Positions 11,727-24,050 are shown, numbered from the stretch's first letter. The stretch: DNA of 64,000 nt from Biomphalaria glabrata (GCF_947242115.1 NC_074712.1:48489838-48553837), one strand, 5' to 3'. The notes: a model not told the origin generated them from the sequence alone. A program made the numbers and translations.

Positions 11727-12180
11727 GTCTTGGTGCTGATTTTAGAAAGAATGGCAGTCAGTAATATTGGAAGGTGGTCACTACCAATATCGCCTAGTAC
11801 TTGATAAGTTATGACAGATTCCAAGTTAGCAGGACTAAAGAAAGATCTGGTCGTGATAGTGAAAAATTTCTAGCATGCAGAAGAGTAGGAGGAGAGTGGT
11901 AACTGGAGTAAGTTCACCCCCTTGCTCTCGGAACGGGCTAACGTTGTGGGAGCTCCAACTTTCCTAGCAGACTCTCACGCTCTCCTGGTGCAGTGCTCTA
12001 CTGGTGAGATTTGGGTAAAATGCTAACCTCTAACTGACATATCTCCTGCACGTTCGTCTGGTGTAGAGACTGTGCCTGTCGGGGTCTATAGCTTTTGCTG
12101 AACTGATCAGCCGCCGCCCTGGGGACTAGTGAAGGGTCAAGCCATTAAAATCTGAGGGCTCTAAACTGGTGGTTAAAAAA
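11727..12180 (-). mobile_element. LINE upstream part (endonuclease end) of the split LINE
   Basis: Minus strand near 11735-11850 reads ANLESVITYQVLGDIGSDHLPILL, where GSDHLPI is the C-terminal motif of AP-type LINE endonucleases, and then KISTKT, which joins KQPRKWCYAK on the other side of the hAT element. Farther upstream (11870-12180) the frame is proline- and serine-rich and broken; part of the endonuclease seems missing. Confidence 0.6.
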
Positions 12181-12332
12181 AGTCTCCTGCCTCACTCCAC
12201 TTCCCCAATAAGCAGAACTACTAGGCCTACATGGAATATTGTCGTAATGTTATGTATTTATAAGTAATTTTACAGTGCAGTCCAATGATTTAAAACTGTT
12301 ATAGGCCTAATTGAAAACTGTATGATAGCTAC

Positions 12333-14115
12333 CATGGGCGTGGCCAGGATTTTTTTTCGGGGGGGGGGGGTTGAGGGGGGATTTTTTTCTCCCCCCCCCG
12401 CCCCCCCCCCCCCCCGCGAAAAAAAAGTATTTATGTGTGTGTGTGTGTGTACATAATCTTTATTACATTCTGACCCTTCATTCTTTCGCTTTCGGAAGAC
12501 GTTAATTGTGCCCTAGAATAGGTTCTTCCATGAGTTAGTAGAAAAATTCCCCGCCATTACTATCAAGGGAGTCTGGGGGAGCGCTAGGAGCTCCCCCAGC
12601 GCGGGGCGAAGCCCCGCCGCCAAGAACTATTTCTGATATTGAAAACCAACAAAATGCATATTCTGAGGTATCTACAGTGCATTTTCCTGCTATTAAAAAG
12701 TTCTATTTTAAAAACCTAATGTGCTATTCTTACTGACTTAGACCCTCCCGCGCCGTTCGGCGCATTAGCTGTTAAGCTGTTTCCATAAAATTGTAGATTC
12801 CCCGCCATTACTAGCAAGGGGGTCTGGATGAGCGCAAGGAGCTCCCCCAGCGCAGGGCGAAGCCCCGTCGCCAATCGCTATTTCTGGTATTGAAAGCCAA
12901 CAAAATGCATATTCTGAGGTATCTACACTGCATTTTCCTGCTATTAAAAAGTTTTATTTCAAAAACCTAATGTGATATTCTTACTGACTTAGATCTTCCC
13001 GCGCCGTTCGGAGCATTTGACGTCAAGCTGTTTCCATAAAAATCTGTCACTGGTAATGTCTGAAGCCTCTTCCCACCTGCCATGAGGACCTCCATGAATG
13101 AGTGGCGTCAAGTTGTACTAGGATATCATTGCAACTCTTCTTATGCGTAATTCATTTTGTTGAACATGTCCCGCAAACCTCATGTGTCGCTCTCTCACAA
13201 TCTTACTAAGGGGTCAACTCCCAGTTCGGCATAGGATTTCCTTGATTTAGACCCGATCTCTATAACTGACTCCTAAAATCTGTCTTAGCCATCTTTGTTG
13301 AGCCATATTTAGTGTTTTTCAATTTCGGCAGATGACTATTCACTGCAGTTTATTAATAGAGCCCTGCCACTGGTAAAAATGTGTAACCTCTCTTGAATAC
13401 GCTCTTGGAATTAAGTGACTGTAGTTTGCTTTAGATTTTATATCGAAAAGAGAAGTTTTATCGTCAAAATAATCTGTTGGGGGTTTTCCACCTCAAAATG
13501 CTCTGTAGGGGGATCTTAAACTCGAAACCATCTGGAGGGGTTTTAAACTTTAAAAAAAGGCCATCTGTAGAAGAGGGGTTTAAACTCAAAATCCCCGATT
13601 GGATTGGCTACGCTCAAATAATTTCAGTGTGTAATTTCCTTTTTTTTTATATTGAAGAGGGGGGTTATCGTAAATTTTAGATGGGGTTTTAAAATCAAAA
13701 TCTTCCTTAACTGTGCTCTTGGAATTAGGGCATTTTCGTTTGCATTTTTTTTTTGTTTTCTTTTGTAGTAGAGGGGGAGTTAACTGCAAAAACCCCAGGT
13801 AGAGGGTTTAAAAGTCAAAACCCCTGGTAGGTTTTTTTTTAACTCGAAACCCTCTGGTAGGGGTTTTAAACTCGAACCCCCCTGGTAGGGGTTTTTATAC
13901 TCTAACCCCCCCTGGTAGGGGGTTTTAAACTCGAATCAAAACCCCTTTGGTTGTGCTGGGGCAAGTGATGGTTTAGTATTAAAATCTCAACTAAAATAAA
14001 CAAAATCAAATCAAAAAATCAGTCACTAAATTCCGACTCCCGGGGTGGGGGGCGATTTCATTTCGGGGGGGGGGGGGTTGAACCCCAAACCCCTCCCCCC
14101 CTGGCTACGCCCATG
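12333..14115. mobile_element. TIR element with 8-bp near-perfect flanking repeats (hAT-like, non-autonomous)
   Basis: Left end CATGGGCGTGGCCAGG and right end (reverse complement) CATGGGCGTAGCCAGG form 16-bp inverted repeats with one mismatch, backed by poly-G/poly-C tracts. Flanks are ATAGCTAC (12325-12332) and ATAGCAAC (14116-14123), 8 bp with one mismatch. The inside is non-coding for a transposase. It holds a GC-rich direct duplication (12549 and 12800), a LINE tail fragment, and many copies of a motif like TTTTAAACTCGAAACCCC at 13470-13940. Confidence 0.65.
12549..13043. repeat. Direct duplication, about 251-bp units, inside the TIR element
   Basis: CCCCGCCATTACTA... at 12549 recurs at 12800, and the two units align through GTCTGG..GAGCGC..GGAGCTCCCCCAGCGC, GCATATTCTGAGGTATCTAC and GCGCCGTTCGG to about 13040. 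On the minus strand each unit carries the end of a LINE frame (resembling LWKQL...CAERRGR), and the fragment at 13020-13110 reads GRWEEASDITSDRFLWKQL. Confidence 0.8.
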
Positions 14116-14617
14116 ATAGCAACTATAGGTAAAAGTACCTTTAGAGGCAGCAAATTGATCTAACAAATATTAAACTAATGGCTTCAATGGAAAATTACGA
14201 TCTGCATTCATATGTTTGGTTTAATCCACATGTGCGACAGAAAACTGTGATCGACATTTCTAGTAGGCCACTAGATACTAGGCCTATATATTTTATATTG
14301 TACAAATTTTAGTTTCAGAAAACAATAACGAAACTTGTACCCAAAGTTATTGTTGAAGTACACTAGGTTTTAAATAAATTTCGTAATTTTATTTTTTTCG
14401 CTGTTTATTTTTCTTTTTTTATTTGGGGCAACCAAATTAACTTCGACTATAATATTGCCTCCAATTATCCAAGACCGGCACTGATTATTCAAAGTTGCAC
14501 AGTTTTTAGCTGTAAGATAGATCTAAATTTAAAATTTTAAATGATTAGATCTATTTATAAAAGAACGTGGCCGAACTCTTTTTTATGAGAAATAACACAA
14601 AACCATTATCAACAAAT
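14116..14617 (+). promoter_or_regulatory. Upstream region of UBFD1
   Basis: No gene or repeat was recognised between the TIR element and the UBFD1 ATG. It is expected to contain the promoter and 5' UTR, but no decisive TATA box or initiator was identified. Confidence 0.3.
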
Positions 14618-17600
14618 ATGGCGTCCAATTCAGGTACAAAGCTGTTTTATTTACATTTTTGTTAACGTGTATATATAATAAGTCTACATATTAGAGTAGA
14701 TTAGACACTAAACCTATAAAACATCGAAACCTAAATAGTTAGACCCTAGGCTAGCTCTGTATATTTTCTTTTAGAATTTTGTCATTTATTATTTTAGAGA
14801 TCTAGACTCTATTTCTAGACTACTATTTTAACTATTTACTATTATTAGTATTATTTAGTACTATCAGTATCAGTATCAATACTATCATGAGTATCTTTTC
14901 TTTAATCTACTATTTAAAACTATCTAATCACTAAATGATAAATGAGTAATCTAGTCTAGTCTAGGACTACTCTTTCTCTTACTAATTACTACTTAGTAAC
15001 TTAGCTTACTAAGATTAAGACTAAGTGTCTAAGACTGCTTTATTGATCCTTACGCCACTTACGGAAATTTTGTTGTGATTACAATACTCAATACAGTAAT
15101 ACAGTCAGTGAATACAAGGACTCTTTTCTCATATAAATAAAGACAACACAACAGAAAAATACACATAAATACAACAGACACAACATAAGAGTTCATTCAG
15201 CGACTTAGTCTAACAGTACTAACACTTAGTAACTTAGTATAAATCTATAACTATAAATTATAAAAGATAGAGATCAGATTATCATCATCATAGTCATAGT
15301 CGATGATTGATATTGATACTGATAGAGATCTACTCCTAGTGACCTAGTCTGACTAGTCAGTCTTCTATATTAATTCTTAGTCTTAACTCTAATAATAAAT
15401 ATAATATAACTTTTAGTCTTATACTATAGACTAATAGACTATTAGTAATATAGTCTATAATATAGTGACTTAGTCACACTTAGTGCATCTAGTCTACTTA
15501 GGCTCAGGACTTACATAGATCTAGCTCTCTACCTGCTGCACTTGGCCTTATCTTAGCAGCTACTATCATGATGATGATTCATTGATTTGATTCATATGCC
15601 TCATAATATGTGTACTATTTCTAGATCTAAAATACTAGAAGAAGTAGAAGAGTAGATCTCTAGATCTCATCTACTGATCTAGCCTTAGAAACAGTAATCT
15701 AGGCTAGATCTAGATCCAATTTCTTACATCTAGATTTTCTAGATTAATTAATAATAGTCCTAGATTAAGATCAGATCTTTAGAATCTCTAGTACCTGTCT
15801 AATCTATCTATATATCTATCATCTAGCTACTAAAGACTAGACAACTACTAGTTAGTAGATTAATATGTCAAATTTCCAAGCGTATCACCACTGCTGACTA
15901 TCAATACCAAAACCCCTAGTCTACTGGACCTGTGTGATGAGCAAATATTCTGCTATGCAGTAGTGAAACATGGTCAACTACTCTTGACAGAAAAAAAAGA
16001 TGAATTTGAATATCTTCCATCTCCAGTGTGTAAAGGCGCTTGGGTCCTGGGTTCAAATTTGGGTGAAGACTGGGATTTTTAGGGCCCCTTGAGTCTACCG
16101 AACTCTAATGGTTACTTGACTTAAGTTTGGGAAAGTAAAGGCGGTTGATTGTTGTGCTGGCCACATGACATTCTGCTCATAAACTGTTGGCTAAAGAAAT
16201 AGATGACCTTAACATCATCTACCCCTTTACTTAACTTTACAACACTTAAGGCAGATTTTTTAAATGAAGGTGGTAAGATAAAATAATCAGTGCTGTGAAG
16301 AGGAGGGTGCCAGGCTGTCATTGCAGTAGATGCCTTGGCTGGCTTGGTCAATTTCATAGAATGCCACAAGGTCAACTCCCACAAAATATTCTGTATTGTG
16401 ATCTAATAGAAGGCAGGAAAGCAGCTGGTAGCCCACTTTTAAAGTAGTATACTGATATATACAAACGCAACATGAAGCTCTTTGAAATTGACACTAACAA
16501 TTGTGAAAAAGGGGCACTGGATAGATCCACATGGAGAGCAGCATAAAGGAAGGGTCCTGGATTGCATTTGACATACACACCAGAAGAAGAACAAAGGGTA
16601 AAAGTGCAACAGTGCCTAGTGATTACAGATGCCCCACCTGTGACCATAGCTGTTTATCAAGGATTGCAAAGGGAAAAGATTGTCTCTCAAGATGTAAAAT
16701 GCCACAGAAACTGTGCTATAATGTCATTTATTCCTTAATAAGATCTAGATTTGGTGGTCATTGTAAAAAAAAAAACAAGTTCCACAGCAAAACAAATTTA
16801 CCCTTGAATGACAACTAGATTGGGATCTAGTAGATTTCTAGTCCATAATGACAATATTTTATTTGTATGGTGTTTTTTGTTTTGTTTTGATTTATATTCA
16901 GCTTATGTTATTACTAATAGTTTATTGAGTTGTTGTTTTTTTACATAACTTTTATTAGATTTGCCGCTGGAAGGCTCTTCGGTTGATCCAAAGATTGAAG
17001 ACAAACACACATCAGTCATAGAGTCAAAAGAAAAAAATTGCACAGAATCCGCTGCCTCAGATCCTTTATGCACAGAAGCACAGATACAGTCAATTTTAGC
17101 TGCCGCTGGCCAAGGTGCTGGAGATGAAGAAGAAGATGAACCTACTGGTAAGTTCATTTTCTCAGGCCAAATCACTAAACAATTCACTTGATTAAAAAAT
17201 TCAATTTGGAGAAAGTGATTGAATTGGTTTTTAAATGTAAATAAGTAAAAAGTTGTTGAAAAGATTTGTACAATTTAATATCAAAATTTGGACTTTACAA
17301 TATAACAAAAAGTAATTTTTCACATTCTTCACCTAGTGTTTGTCCAAGTCATATTATTATTTGAAAAGAAAAGCAGATTAAATGTTCATACTGTGACATC
17401 TAATTGCTCTGTTCAATACTCATGAAAATTTATTAACCTGAAGACCGAGTAAATCATTGATAATCATAATGACCAAGTCTATATAAATTCTCGACCTGTA
17501 TAGCGTCATTTATGCACTACGCAAGACAGCAGGGTTTCTGTCCAGGGCTTTTGCAAGAGAGGATTTGAGCCTCTCAAGCCCTCACTCTAGTGGAGTTTGA

Positions 17601-20600
17601 TGATGATGATGATGATGATGATGATATAAATTCTTAAATTTAGGGATGACCAAGCTGAGCAAATCATTGAGATTATGGTGGTATTGATAAAAAAATGTAC
17701 ATGACTGCTGCCACAAAAACTACACATTAAATATCATTTCCTGTACTAAGTTTTCAAAGCTGTAAGATCTATTAGTTTCTACAAAGCTTAAAAAGCTTTG
17801 GTTTAAGTCACATTGGAATCAGATTTAATTCATGGGTAGAAAGAACACACAATGGAAAGCTACATTCAGCTGAAAAATAATTTTCTATTCCTCAATAAAC
17901 ATTCAGTTTTTATTTTTCTAGGGTTATAAAACCCATAAATTTTTCTTTTGTCTTACCAAGATGATGATTTTATTGTATTAATACTAAAATATTTTTTTTC
18001 CCCCACAGATTCAGAGAAATTGGATTTTTATGTGATATTTAAAAAAGAAAAATATGATGTTTCATTTCCAGCTGATCACACTGTATCAAAGTTGAAATCT
18101 CATATAGAAAAACTGACAGGTTTGTTCAAAGAATTGATGTTTTTTTAAATTTAAAATTATAATTAACAAAATACTGGCCTTAGTCTATGTCTGTTTTCAA
18201 ATGTGCCTTGAACCTGCGGTAAATTGACATTACTACATAAATAAAATTACTTATTAGACCAAAATAAGTCAAACTACATCCATTGATTAGAACTATCAAC
18301 GTTTCAATATACTGACTGTAGATTGAACCTTTAATTGGCATCCTTTTTAAAAAAAAAAAATAGAAATATTAAATGAATTTTTAGTTTCTTTTACCCTATA
18401 ACCTCTTTGATAAAATAGAGCTGACTAAAAGATTAAAAAAAAGAATTTAATTTGATAAAACTAAATACTGCTGGATGCTTATGATTAGCTTTTTTACAAT
18501 GGACATTTGTATCTTCAGGTGTTCCTGCAACTTTACAGAAAATTATGTACAAAGGTAAGTCAGTGTTATTACCCTCGGACTGTAACAGTGCCTATACCTG
18601 TACAATTTTATTCACCACCAGTTTAGTGTACAATGTGGCTGGTATTGTATAACTGAAATGTACATTTATTTTTAAGGCAACAGTCATATCAACATTAAAA
18701 CTAGGATGATTGTGACTTTCAATAAATATAATAGATAACTCTGTACAACTTAATTATATATTCAAATTGCATTTCAATTCCATATGCCTGTTCTTCTTCT
18801 TCTTCATTCTCATTTTACATGTTGGAAGGTTCAGTGTGTTTAAATGATTTTAAAATTTTCCTCATGTAGGTTTAGCTAAAGATGAAATGACACTACGGGA
18901 GTTAAAAGTGGTCAAGGGAGCCAAATTAATGGTTGTTGGTTCCACTTTAACAGATGTACTTTCTGTCAGTGCTCCATCAACAAAAGAGTTGCAGGCAGAG
19001 GAAAAGGCAACTGCAAAAGTAGCGAAGGAACCACTCTCTGAACAAAAGGTTGGTTCTGAGCTAATTTGAACTATTGATGGCTACTTATCTTGGGACTGGA
19101 TAGATGTTATATTTGTTTATGCATAAACTGTCTTAAGTTATTGTTTTTTCCTGGATGATTTGAGATAATATTTTCCAGAATAATTTAAAGATGTAAAGCT
19201 CATCTCTCTCCTTGATTGTTGGTTATCTAGGGTATAGTGCAGTAGCTAATGTCAGATTCCTCCTAGTCTTTTTGAGTTGGATGGACTAAAAATCCATAAG
19301 TTCAGAATTGAATCTTGAACTTGTGACCTTTCATTTTGTAAAATAAGTTCTTTATCATTCAGCCACCAGGCTGATGCAAAAATAACTCAGGTGATTATAT
19401 ATTTTCCCTGCCTCATTGTTGATGTCCTTTGAAAAATGTCCACGAAGAGGATATGGATATGTCAACAGGAATAACAAATATGATTCACTACTTGAAGTCA
19501 ATGTTAAAGGACTTTTGAAAAAGCTTTGTTATAGAGTGAACTATGGCATCTAAAAAGGATATTGATTAGCTTTATATTTTGAAGCCATTTCAAACTTACA
19601 TTTTAAAAAATATCTTTTAGGTATGCAAAGCAATCATTTTTTTCACTATTTTAAAAATTTATCCAGGTTATTTTAAAATAAAAGTTTACTCCTTGGTATA
19701 GGTTCAAGAACACTATTACCTCATCCAGAATGTTCACCTTTTCTTTTTAGGAAAACTTTGAAAGTAAAATATTTATGAATTATATTTCATCTTACCAAGC
19801 CGTGAAATTTCTGTACCAGTCAGTCATTACATTTATTTTATTTCATTACAGCAACACAGAAAAGTTTTAGATAAATATGGGAAGCCTGACGATGTACCAG
19901 TTGGTATAAGAAACCATTCAGAAAGACTTCCTCCTGTTCCATTATCTGGTATGTACAACAAAGCAGGTGGAAAAGTCAGACTTACTTTCAAAATGGAAGC
20001 AGATCAGCTGTGGTTAGGAACCAAAGGTAATATCCTGTTAAAATATCTTTTCCTAAATATTTAGTTGCTCATAATAGTAAGTTTAAAAGATGTTCTCTGT
20101 CCATTGTTGTGTTGTAAAATGGGTCATGATACAGAAAGAGAAAGACTGTTTTTCCTGCACATTAATTTTCGATGTTTCGAGTCTTTACAAAGAAGAGTAA
20201 TTAGTTCAGGGGAGAAAATTAAAAACTAAATTATAACCTTGCTAGAGAATTGTCCAACTTTGTAGTTCTTACTTAAAAATGTTTATCAAGAGTAAAAGTT
20301 TGTTTTACTTGATCCATTAGTTTGAAACTTCATTGTGAATCTATTTCTGTAGATTTATTATTAACAGTAATTTTGTAACATGTATTTTTACTTTGAAGTT
20401 GTTTGTGCTTTACCTATTTCATGTTTCATTATTATTATTATTATTGTATTATATTATAATAAATTCAATATTGCAGAAAGAACAGATAAAATTCCCATGC
20501 AATCTATAAAAGCTGTAGTCTCCGAGCCAATTAAAGATCATGAAGAATATCATATCATGGTAAGTAAAGATTAACTTTTTAGTTGCCAGAGTTAGCAGTT

Positions 20601-22637
20601 AAAAGTTAGAGGTAAATAAAATAACATCCCCCCTCCTTTTTTTTTTTTTGCTTGAAACAGGGATTAGTTTTGTTATGTCATAACCTACTTCCCAGAGAAA
20701 AAATATGGCAAAAAGTGGGGTGGTGGTGGGGGGTGCAAGTTATTTATTTGTATTGAAAAATTTTTTAATTAGACTTTTATTCTAACAAAACCTAATTTCA
20801 GCCTTTTTTTTTAAAATTGTTCTTGATGTAATTATTTCTGATAAGTCATGGAAGTTAATTTTTAACAGTATCCAATTGTTACAAAACTTATAACAACTCA
20901 ATCTGTCTGTCTGGAATCTTGTATAAATATATTTCTCCCACTTCCCACAATTATTCATTGTGGATGACAACACATGAATTAATCCAAAAAAAAAGTAACC
21001 CATTGCTTAATCAATTAGTTGTAATTTAGTTTTTTTTAAATAAAGAAATCTACTAAGGTAAGGGAAGATAAGCCTTGTGTAGAGAATTAGGTAGTTTGCT
21101 TAAAATGTTAAAATATTTACTTTTCTAGACTTTCAGTAGTAAAAAAATCCAGTGGGGAATTGGAACCAAAGTGTCACTATACCTGTGGGTAAGGATTTTA
21201 CCCAACAGTCAGACATGGACTGGAACCTGTTCACCTCAAGTCTTGTCTGAGGGTTCCACAATGACAGCAACCATTGGCATTTTTTGGATTGTACCATTTA
21301 TGTGTCGCACTGCCTCTGGATCTGAGCCTCCCATATAAGTGGCTGAAGATTGCGCTATTTCTTCATATTCCTTTGCTGTAACTGCCACAATGCAGTAGAA
21401 AGATTGGCACACCAGCCTGCCCATTATTGGTGATTCTCCTATTGAAAGGCAATGCAGACTAATTGGATTGTGTTCTCATTCCTGATTTAATTTGGAGAAG
21501 ATAAAAGAACAAAAAGCTCCATCTGGGTAACACAATGGAGGCTGTGTATCCTACCCCCTATTGGCTTCTCTAGGTTCTACCACTAGAGATTTCCACCAAG
21601 GCACCACAATGCTATGGGGGCTGGAATCCTTGGTTTTATAAGTACTTGAATTGCTAAGCAGCTAATACCTCAGCATTCCATCCATCATGAAGGCTTGAGA
21701 CCCCGAATTCAATTTCAGACTTGAGCAACTGTTTTTATTTAAATAGCCATAACTGAGCATTTTATAAGCTTGAAAGTTGCACTAACCAAAAACAATTAAT
21801 ACAAATATTTCCAATCACACTAATTCATTACATGATAGATTCCAAACTAAATGATGTCACTCAATATAAGCTATGCTTTTTTTTTTTAAAGTTATTTATT
21901 TTTATTTTACTTGTATATTATGGGAAGCTTGATCGAGAGGCTAAGTGCGATTGAACTTGGCTTGTCTTGGCTACCTGGAAGGGGGCTCGAGGTTCGACAC
22001 CAGACTCGGGCAGAGTTGCGTTTACTGAGCGCCTAAAGGCAGCACGGAAAACCAACTCCTAGATACCCCCTCCCCCCCACTGGTCCTCAAATGAGATTGG
22101 ACCAAAAGCGCTCTGAGCATGAAAGTAGCGCTATATAAAAGCTATAATAATAATAATAATAAAAAATATATGGCTCATGGGATCAATGATTTATTATTTA
22201 TTTTAATGTAGGGTTATTTATATTTTTTGAATATGCAAATTTTAATTATGAACCATCTATTTATATATAAATATATATATCATATTATATTTTTTTAGCC
22301 TATGACCAAGTCTATTCTGAATGTACAATTACATATTTTTTCTGTTCAACACAATTACTTAATATTTTTGTTTCTTTTTAAATGTAAATTTGACATGTTC
22401 TTAAGACTTATGACTTACGTATCATTCTGGGGCTATTTTCAGTATTATTGATTCTTTTACATTTTCTGAATGTTCTATTCATTCTTTCTAACATTATGTC
22501 TGTTTTTTCTCCCTATTTGTCTGCAGGGTATACAGCTTGGCCCAACAGAGGCTTCACGTTACTGGGTCTACTGGGTACCTGCACAGTATGTTGAAGCTAT
22601 TAAAGAGGCTATCCTGGGCAAGTGGCAATTCTTTTAA
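14618..22637 (+). CDS. UBFD1: UBFD1, ubiquitin-like domain-containing protein (complete)
   Basis: Coding exons: 14618-14633, 16959-17147, 18009-18119, 18519-18554, 18870-19048, 19852-20026, 20477-20559, 22527-22637. They total 900 nt (299 residues plus stop), phases all agree, and vertebrate UBFD1 is of similar length. The N-terminal 68 residues are acidic and low-complexity. A ubiquitin-like fold spans about residues 70-145 (LDFYVIFKKEKYDV ... LQKIMYKGLAKDEMTLRELKVVKGAKLMVV). The C-terminal UBFD1 domain spans about 190-299: LPLSGMYNKAGGKVRLTFKM, ERTDKIPMQSIKAVVSEPI, GPTEASRYWVYWVP and the end GKWQFF, all close to the human protein. It is presumed cytosolic/nuclear and ubiquitin-linked; its exact biochemical role is poorly known. 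The first coding exon has only 16 nt and the fourth only 36 nt. Introns hold LINE, SINE and microsatellite debris. Identity is confident; the tiny first exon rests on phase match and the context AAATATGGC. Confidence 0.92.
15033..15185. repeat. Dispersed repeat, possibly a LINE 3' end
   Basis: GACTGCTTTATTGATCCTTA ... GGAAATTT(T)GTTGTGATTACA ... AAGGACTCTTTTCTCATATAAA ... GACAACACAACAGAAA matches 7783-7880, where the copy lacks internal stretches present here. The TTTATT-ATCC-TAAGGAAATTTG theme also resembles the 3' end of the LINE at 60832. Confidence 0.65.
15186..16025. other. Low-complexity TAG/AGATCT-rich stretch in UBFD1 intron 1
   Basis: Dense in short motifs such as CTAGATCTAGA, TAGTCTAG and ACTAGT without a fixed period. 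Similar texture occurs at 14700-15030, 35160-35750 and 40080-41420. No coding signal. Confidence 0.5.
16026..16245 (+). mobile_element. tRNA-derived SINE, family 1
   Basis: Plus-strand copy: AAAGGCGCTTGG, GGGTTCAAATTTGGG (B-box-like), then GAAAGTAAAGGCGGTTGATTGTTGTGCTGGCCACATGACA and AACATCATCTACCCC. Lies in UBFD1 intron 1. Confidence 0.65.
16500..16730 (+). mobile_element. LINE ORF2 C-terminal fragment with zinc-finger-like end
   Basis: Frame from 16531 reads SSIKEGSWIAFDIHTRRRTK ... DYRCPTCDHSCLSRIAKGK. This matches the layout of LINE C-termini: a W-R-x-I/A-K-x-G segment, a basic linker, then CPxCxxxCxSRI. Related in type to the piece at 1485-1850. The frame is broken after SRI. Confidence 0.6.
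17500..17625 (+). repeat. Repeat fragment ending in a (GAT)n microsatellite
   Basis: TAGCGTCATTTATGCACTACGC ... TCTAGTGGAGTTT followed by about eight GAT units (17598-17623). The structure resembles a retroposed 3' end with a simple-repeat tail, but the family is not identified. Confidence 0.45.
18791..18834 (-). mobile_element. Tiny 3' tail of the GAA-tailed LINE
   Basis: Reverse complement reads GAACCTTCCAACATGTAAAA then TGAGAATGAAGAAGAAGAAG. The 3' UTR and tail of the LINE at 2147-2680 read GAACACTCCAACATAACAATG then AGAACGATGAAGAAGAAG. Only about 45 bp inserted, in UBFD1 intron 4. Confidence 0.65.
19240..19374 (-). mobile_element. Old diverged SINE copy
   Basis: GATGGACTAAAAATCC ... TTGAATCTTGAACTTGTGACC ... 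TTTATCATTCAGCCACC follows the order of family-1 SINE heads in minus orientation, but is much diverged. Confidence 0.4.
21540..21735 (+). mobile_element. Possible SINE-like fragment
   Basis: Contains GGCTTGAGACCCCGAATTC plus AATTTCAGA, a possible tRNA-type B box, after an AGCAGCTAATACCTCAGCATT stretch. Upstream (21160-21440) a minus-strand frame of 62 residues has no recognised similarity. UBFD1 intron 7. Confidence 0.3.
21920..22161 (+). mobile_element. tRNA-derived SINE, family 2, with ATA tail
   Basis: Head TGGGAAGCTTGATCGAGAGG and B-box-like GAGGTTCGACACC, body with CTGAGCGCCTAAAGGCAGC and GCTCTGAGCATGAAAG, end AGCGCTATATAAAAGC followed by (TAA)n. The end resembles a tail seen in several invertebrate and fish SINE/LINE families. 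UBFD1 intron 7. Confidence 0.7.
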
Positions 22638-24050
22638 TTTTTGTGCAGCATCCTTGAGGTTATTTTGGACTTAAAATCTGACTGTATTTATGTATAACTG
22701 TTTTGTCATGAGAGTAGTGATATACCTGAAGAAAATGGACATTTATTGATTAATGCCATACCAGGACTTGTGTTTTAATTATTCTTTTGCTTTTTTTTTT
22801 TTTTTTTTTAACTTGAAACAGTAGCAAATATGAATGATGTTGTACTTCATTTCCAGTTGTATTTCATTTTTCTATTTAAACCTATTGTTTCCCTTATAAC
22901 TTTTAGAAACTATATTTGTACATTTGAAACAAAATAATTATATAATAAGGATAAAAAACTTTTGATTAAAGGCTATAGTAAATATAAATGGCACAGAAAT
23001 ATTTTTTTAAGATTTTCAAATATATTCATTTTTTTTTTCTAAGCCCTAGTAAAATCAACAAATTTGCTTAACCTCAAATAGTTCTGGAACTTAACATTGA
23101 AACTTTTGACCTAGAGATTCTTAAAATTCATCTTGCTACCTTTAAAAATGTTTCAAAGCATTTATATTCTTAAGAAATTCAAAATAAATGATAACCCTAA
23201 CATTAGTTCTCTCATTGCTATAAAAAAAAAAAAAATCTGGCATTGCACATATGCACATAACTAGTCTGTATACTTCTGTGGCAATATAAACTTTACTTTT
23301 CAAAATTGTTCTGTAGAAACAATGATTTGGCTGGTAAATGTCTGAAATAAACACTGCTTTCACCTTTTTATCACCAACGAAAAGGGAATTGAATTTTTTG
23401 TAATGGAAAACATCTGAAGAGTTAATATCTAATTTTTTTTTCTTACATAAATCTAGGTCATTTCTATAGATACCCATCTATCAGTATTTTCTTTTGGTAG
23501 GAAAAAAAATTATTATTATTTTTTTTTGTACACTTTTTTTTTCGGCTACAATTTACTTTCTGAAAACTAGATCTTTCATTTGTATTTTTGGTTTACCACA
23601 TAAATCGTTTACACTTTTTATAACAGATTTTAATTGGATATAGATCTACATTCATTTTAATACAAAAGCCAATGTATTTTATTTCTATTATTATTCTTAA
23701 AAGAAAAAAAGCTCATACCTATATTAAATTCACTTTCCGTTTCTTTCCAAACACAAAGACAGATATTTCAATCTATTTTTGTTTGATTGAATCAAACAGT
23801 TCAATCCTTTGCCAAAGCTTTATACCACATCATTCTTTTATACATTTTTAATTGCAGGTCTCGAATGTTTTGTTGTTTCTAGAAATGCTTTGTGAAACCA
23901 ATGTTGTTTTTTTTTGGAACTTGATACAGTAATATTATTTAAAGACTTTAATTGATTTTGTCTTAAACTACTGTGAAGACTTGTCTTAATTAAAATGTTT
24001 ATATGTTAGAGTTAATAACATTTGAATAAACAATACAAAATTTTTGTTGA
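22638..24050 (+). other. Probable UBFD1 3' UTR and flank
   Basis: No coding exon. An AATAAA at 24025-24030 is one candidate poly(A) signal. Long T and A runs occur throughout. Confidence 0.4.

Noticed and set aside
16121-16647. 87- and 91-codon minus frames
   Set aside because: They cross a SINE and a plus-strand LINE fragment, so are shadows.
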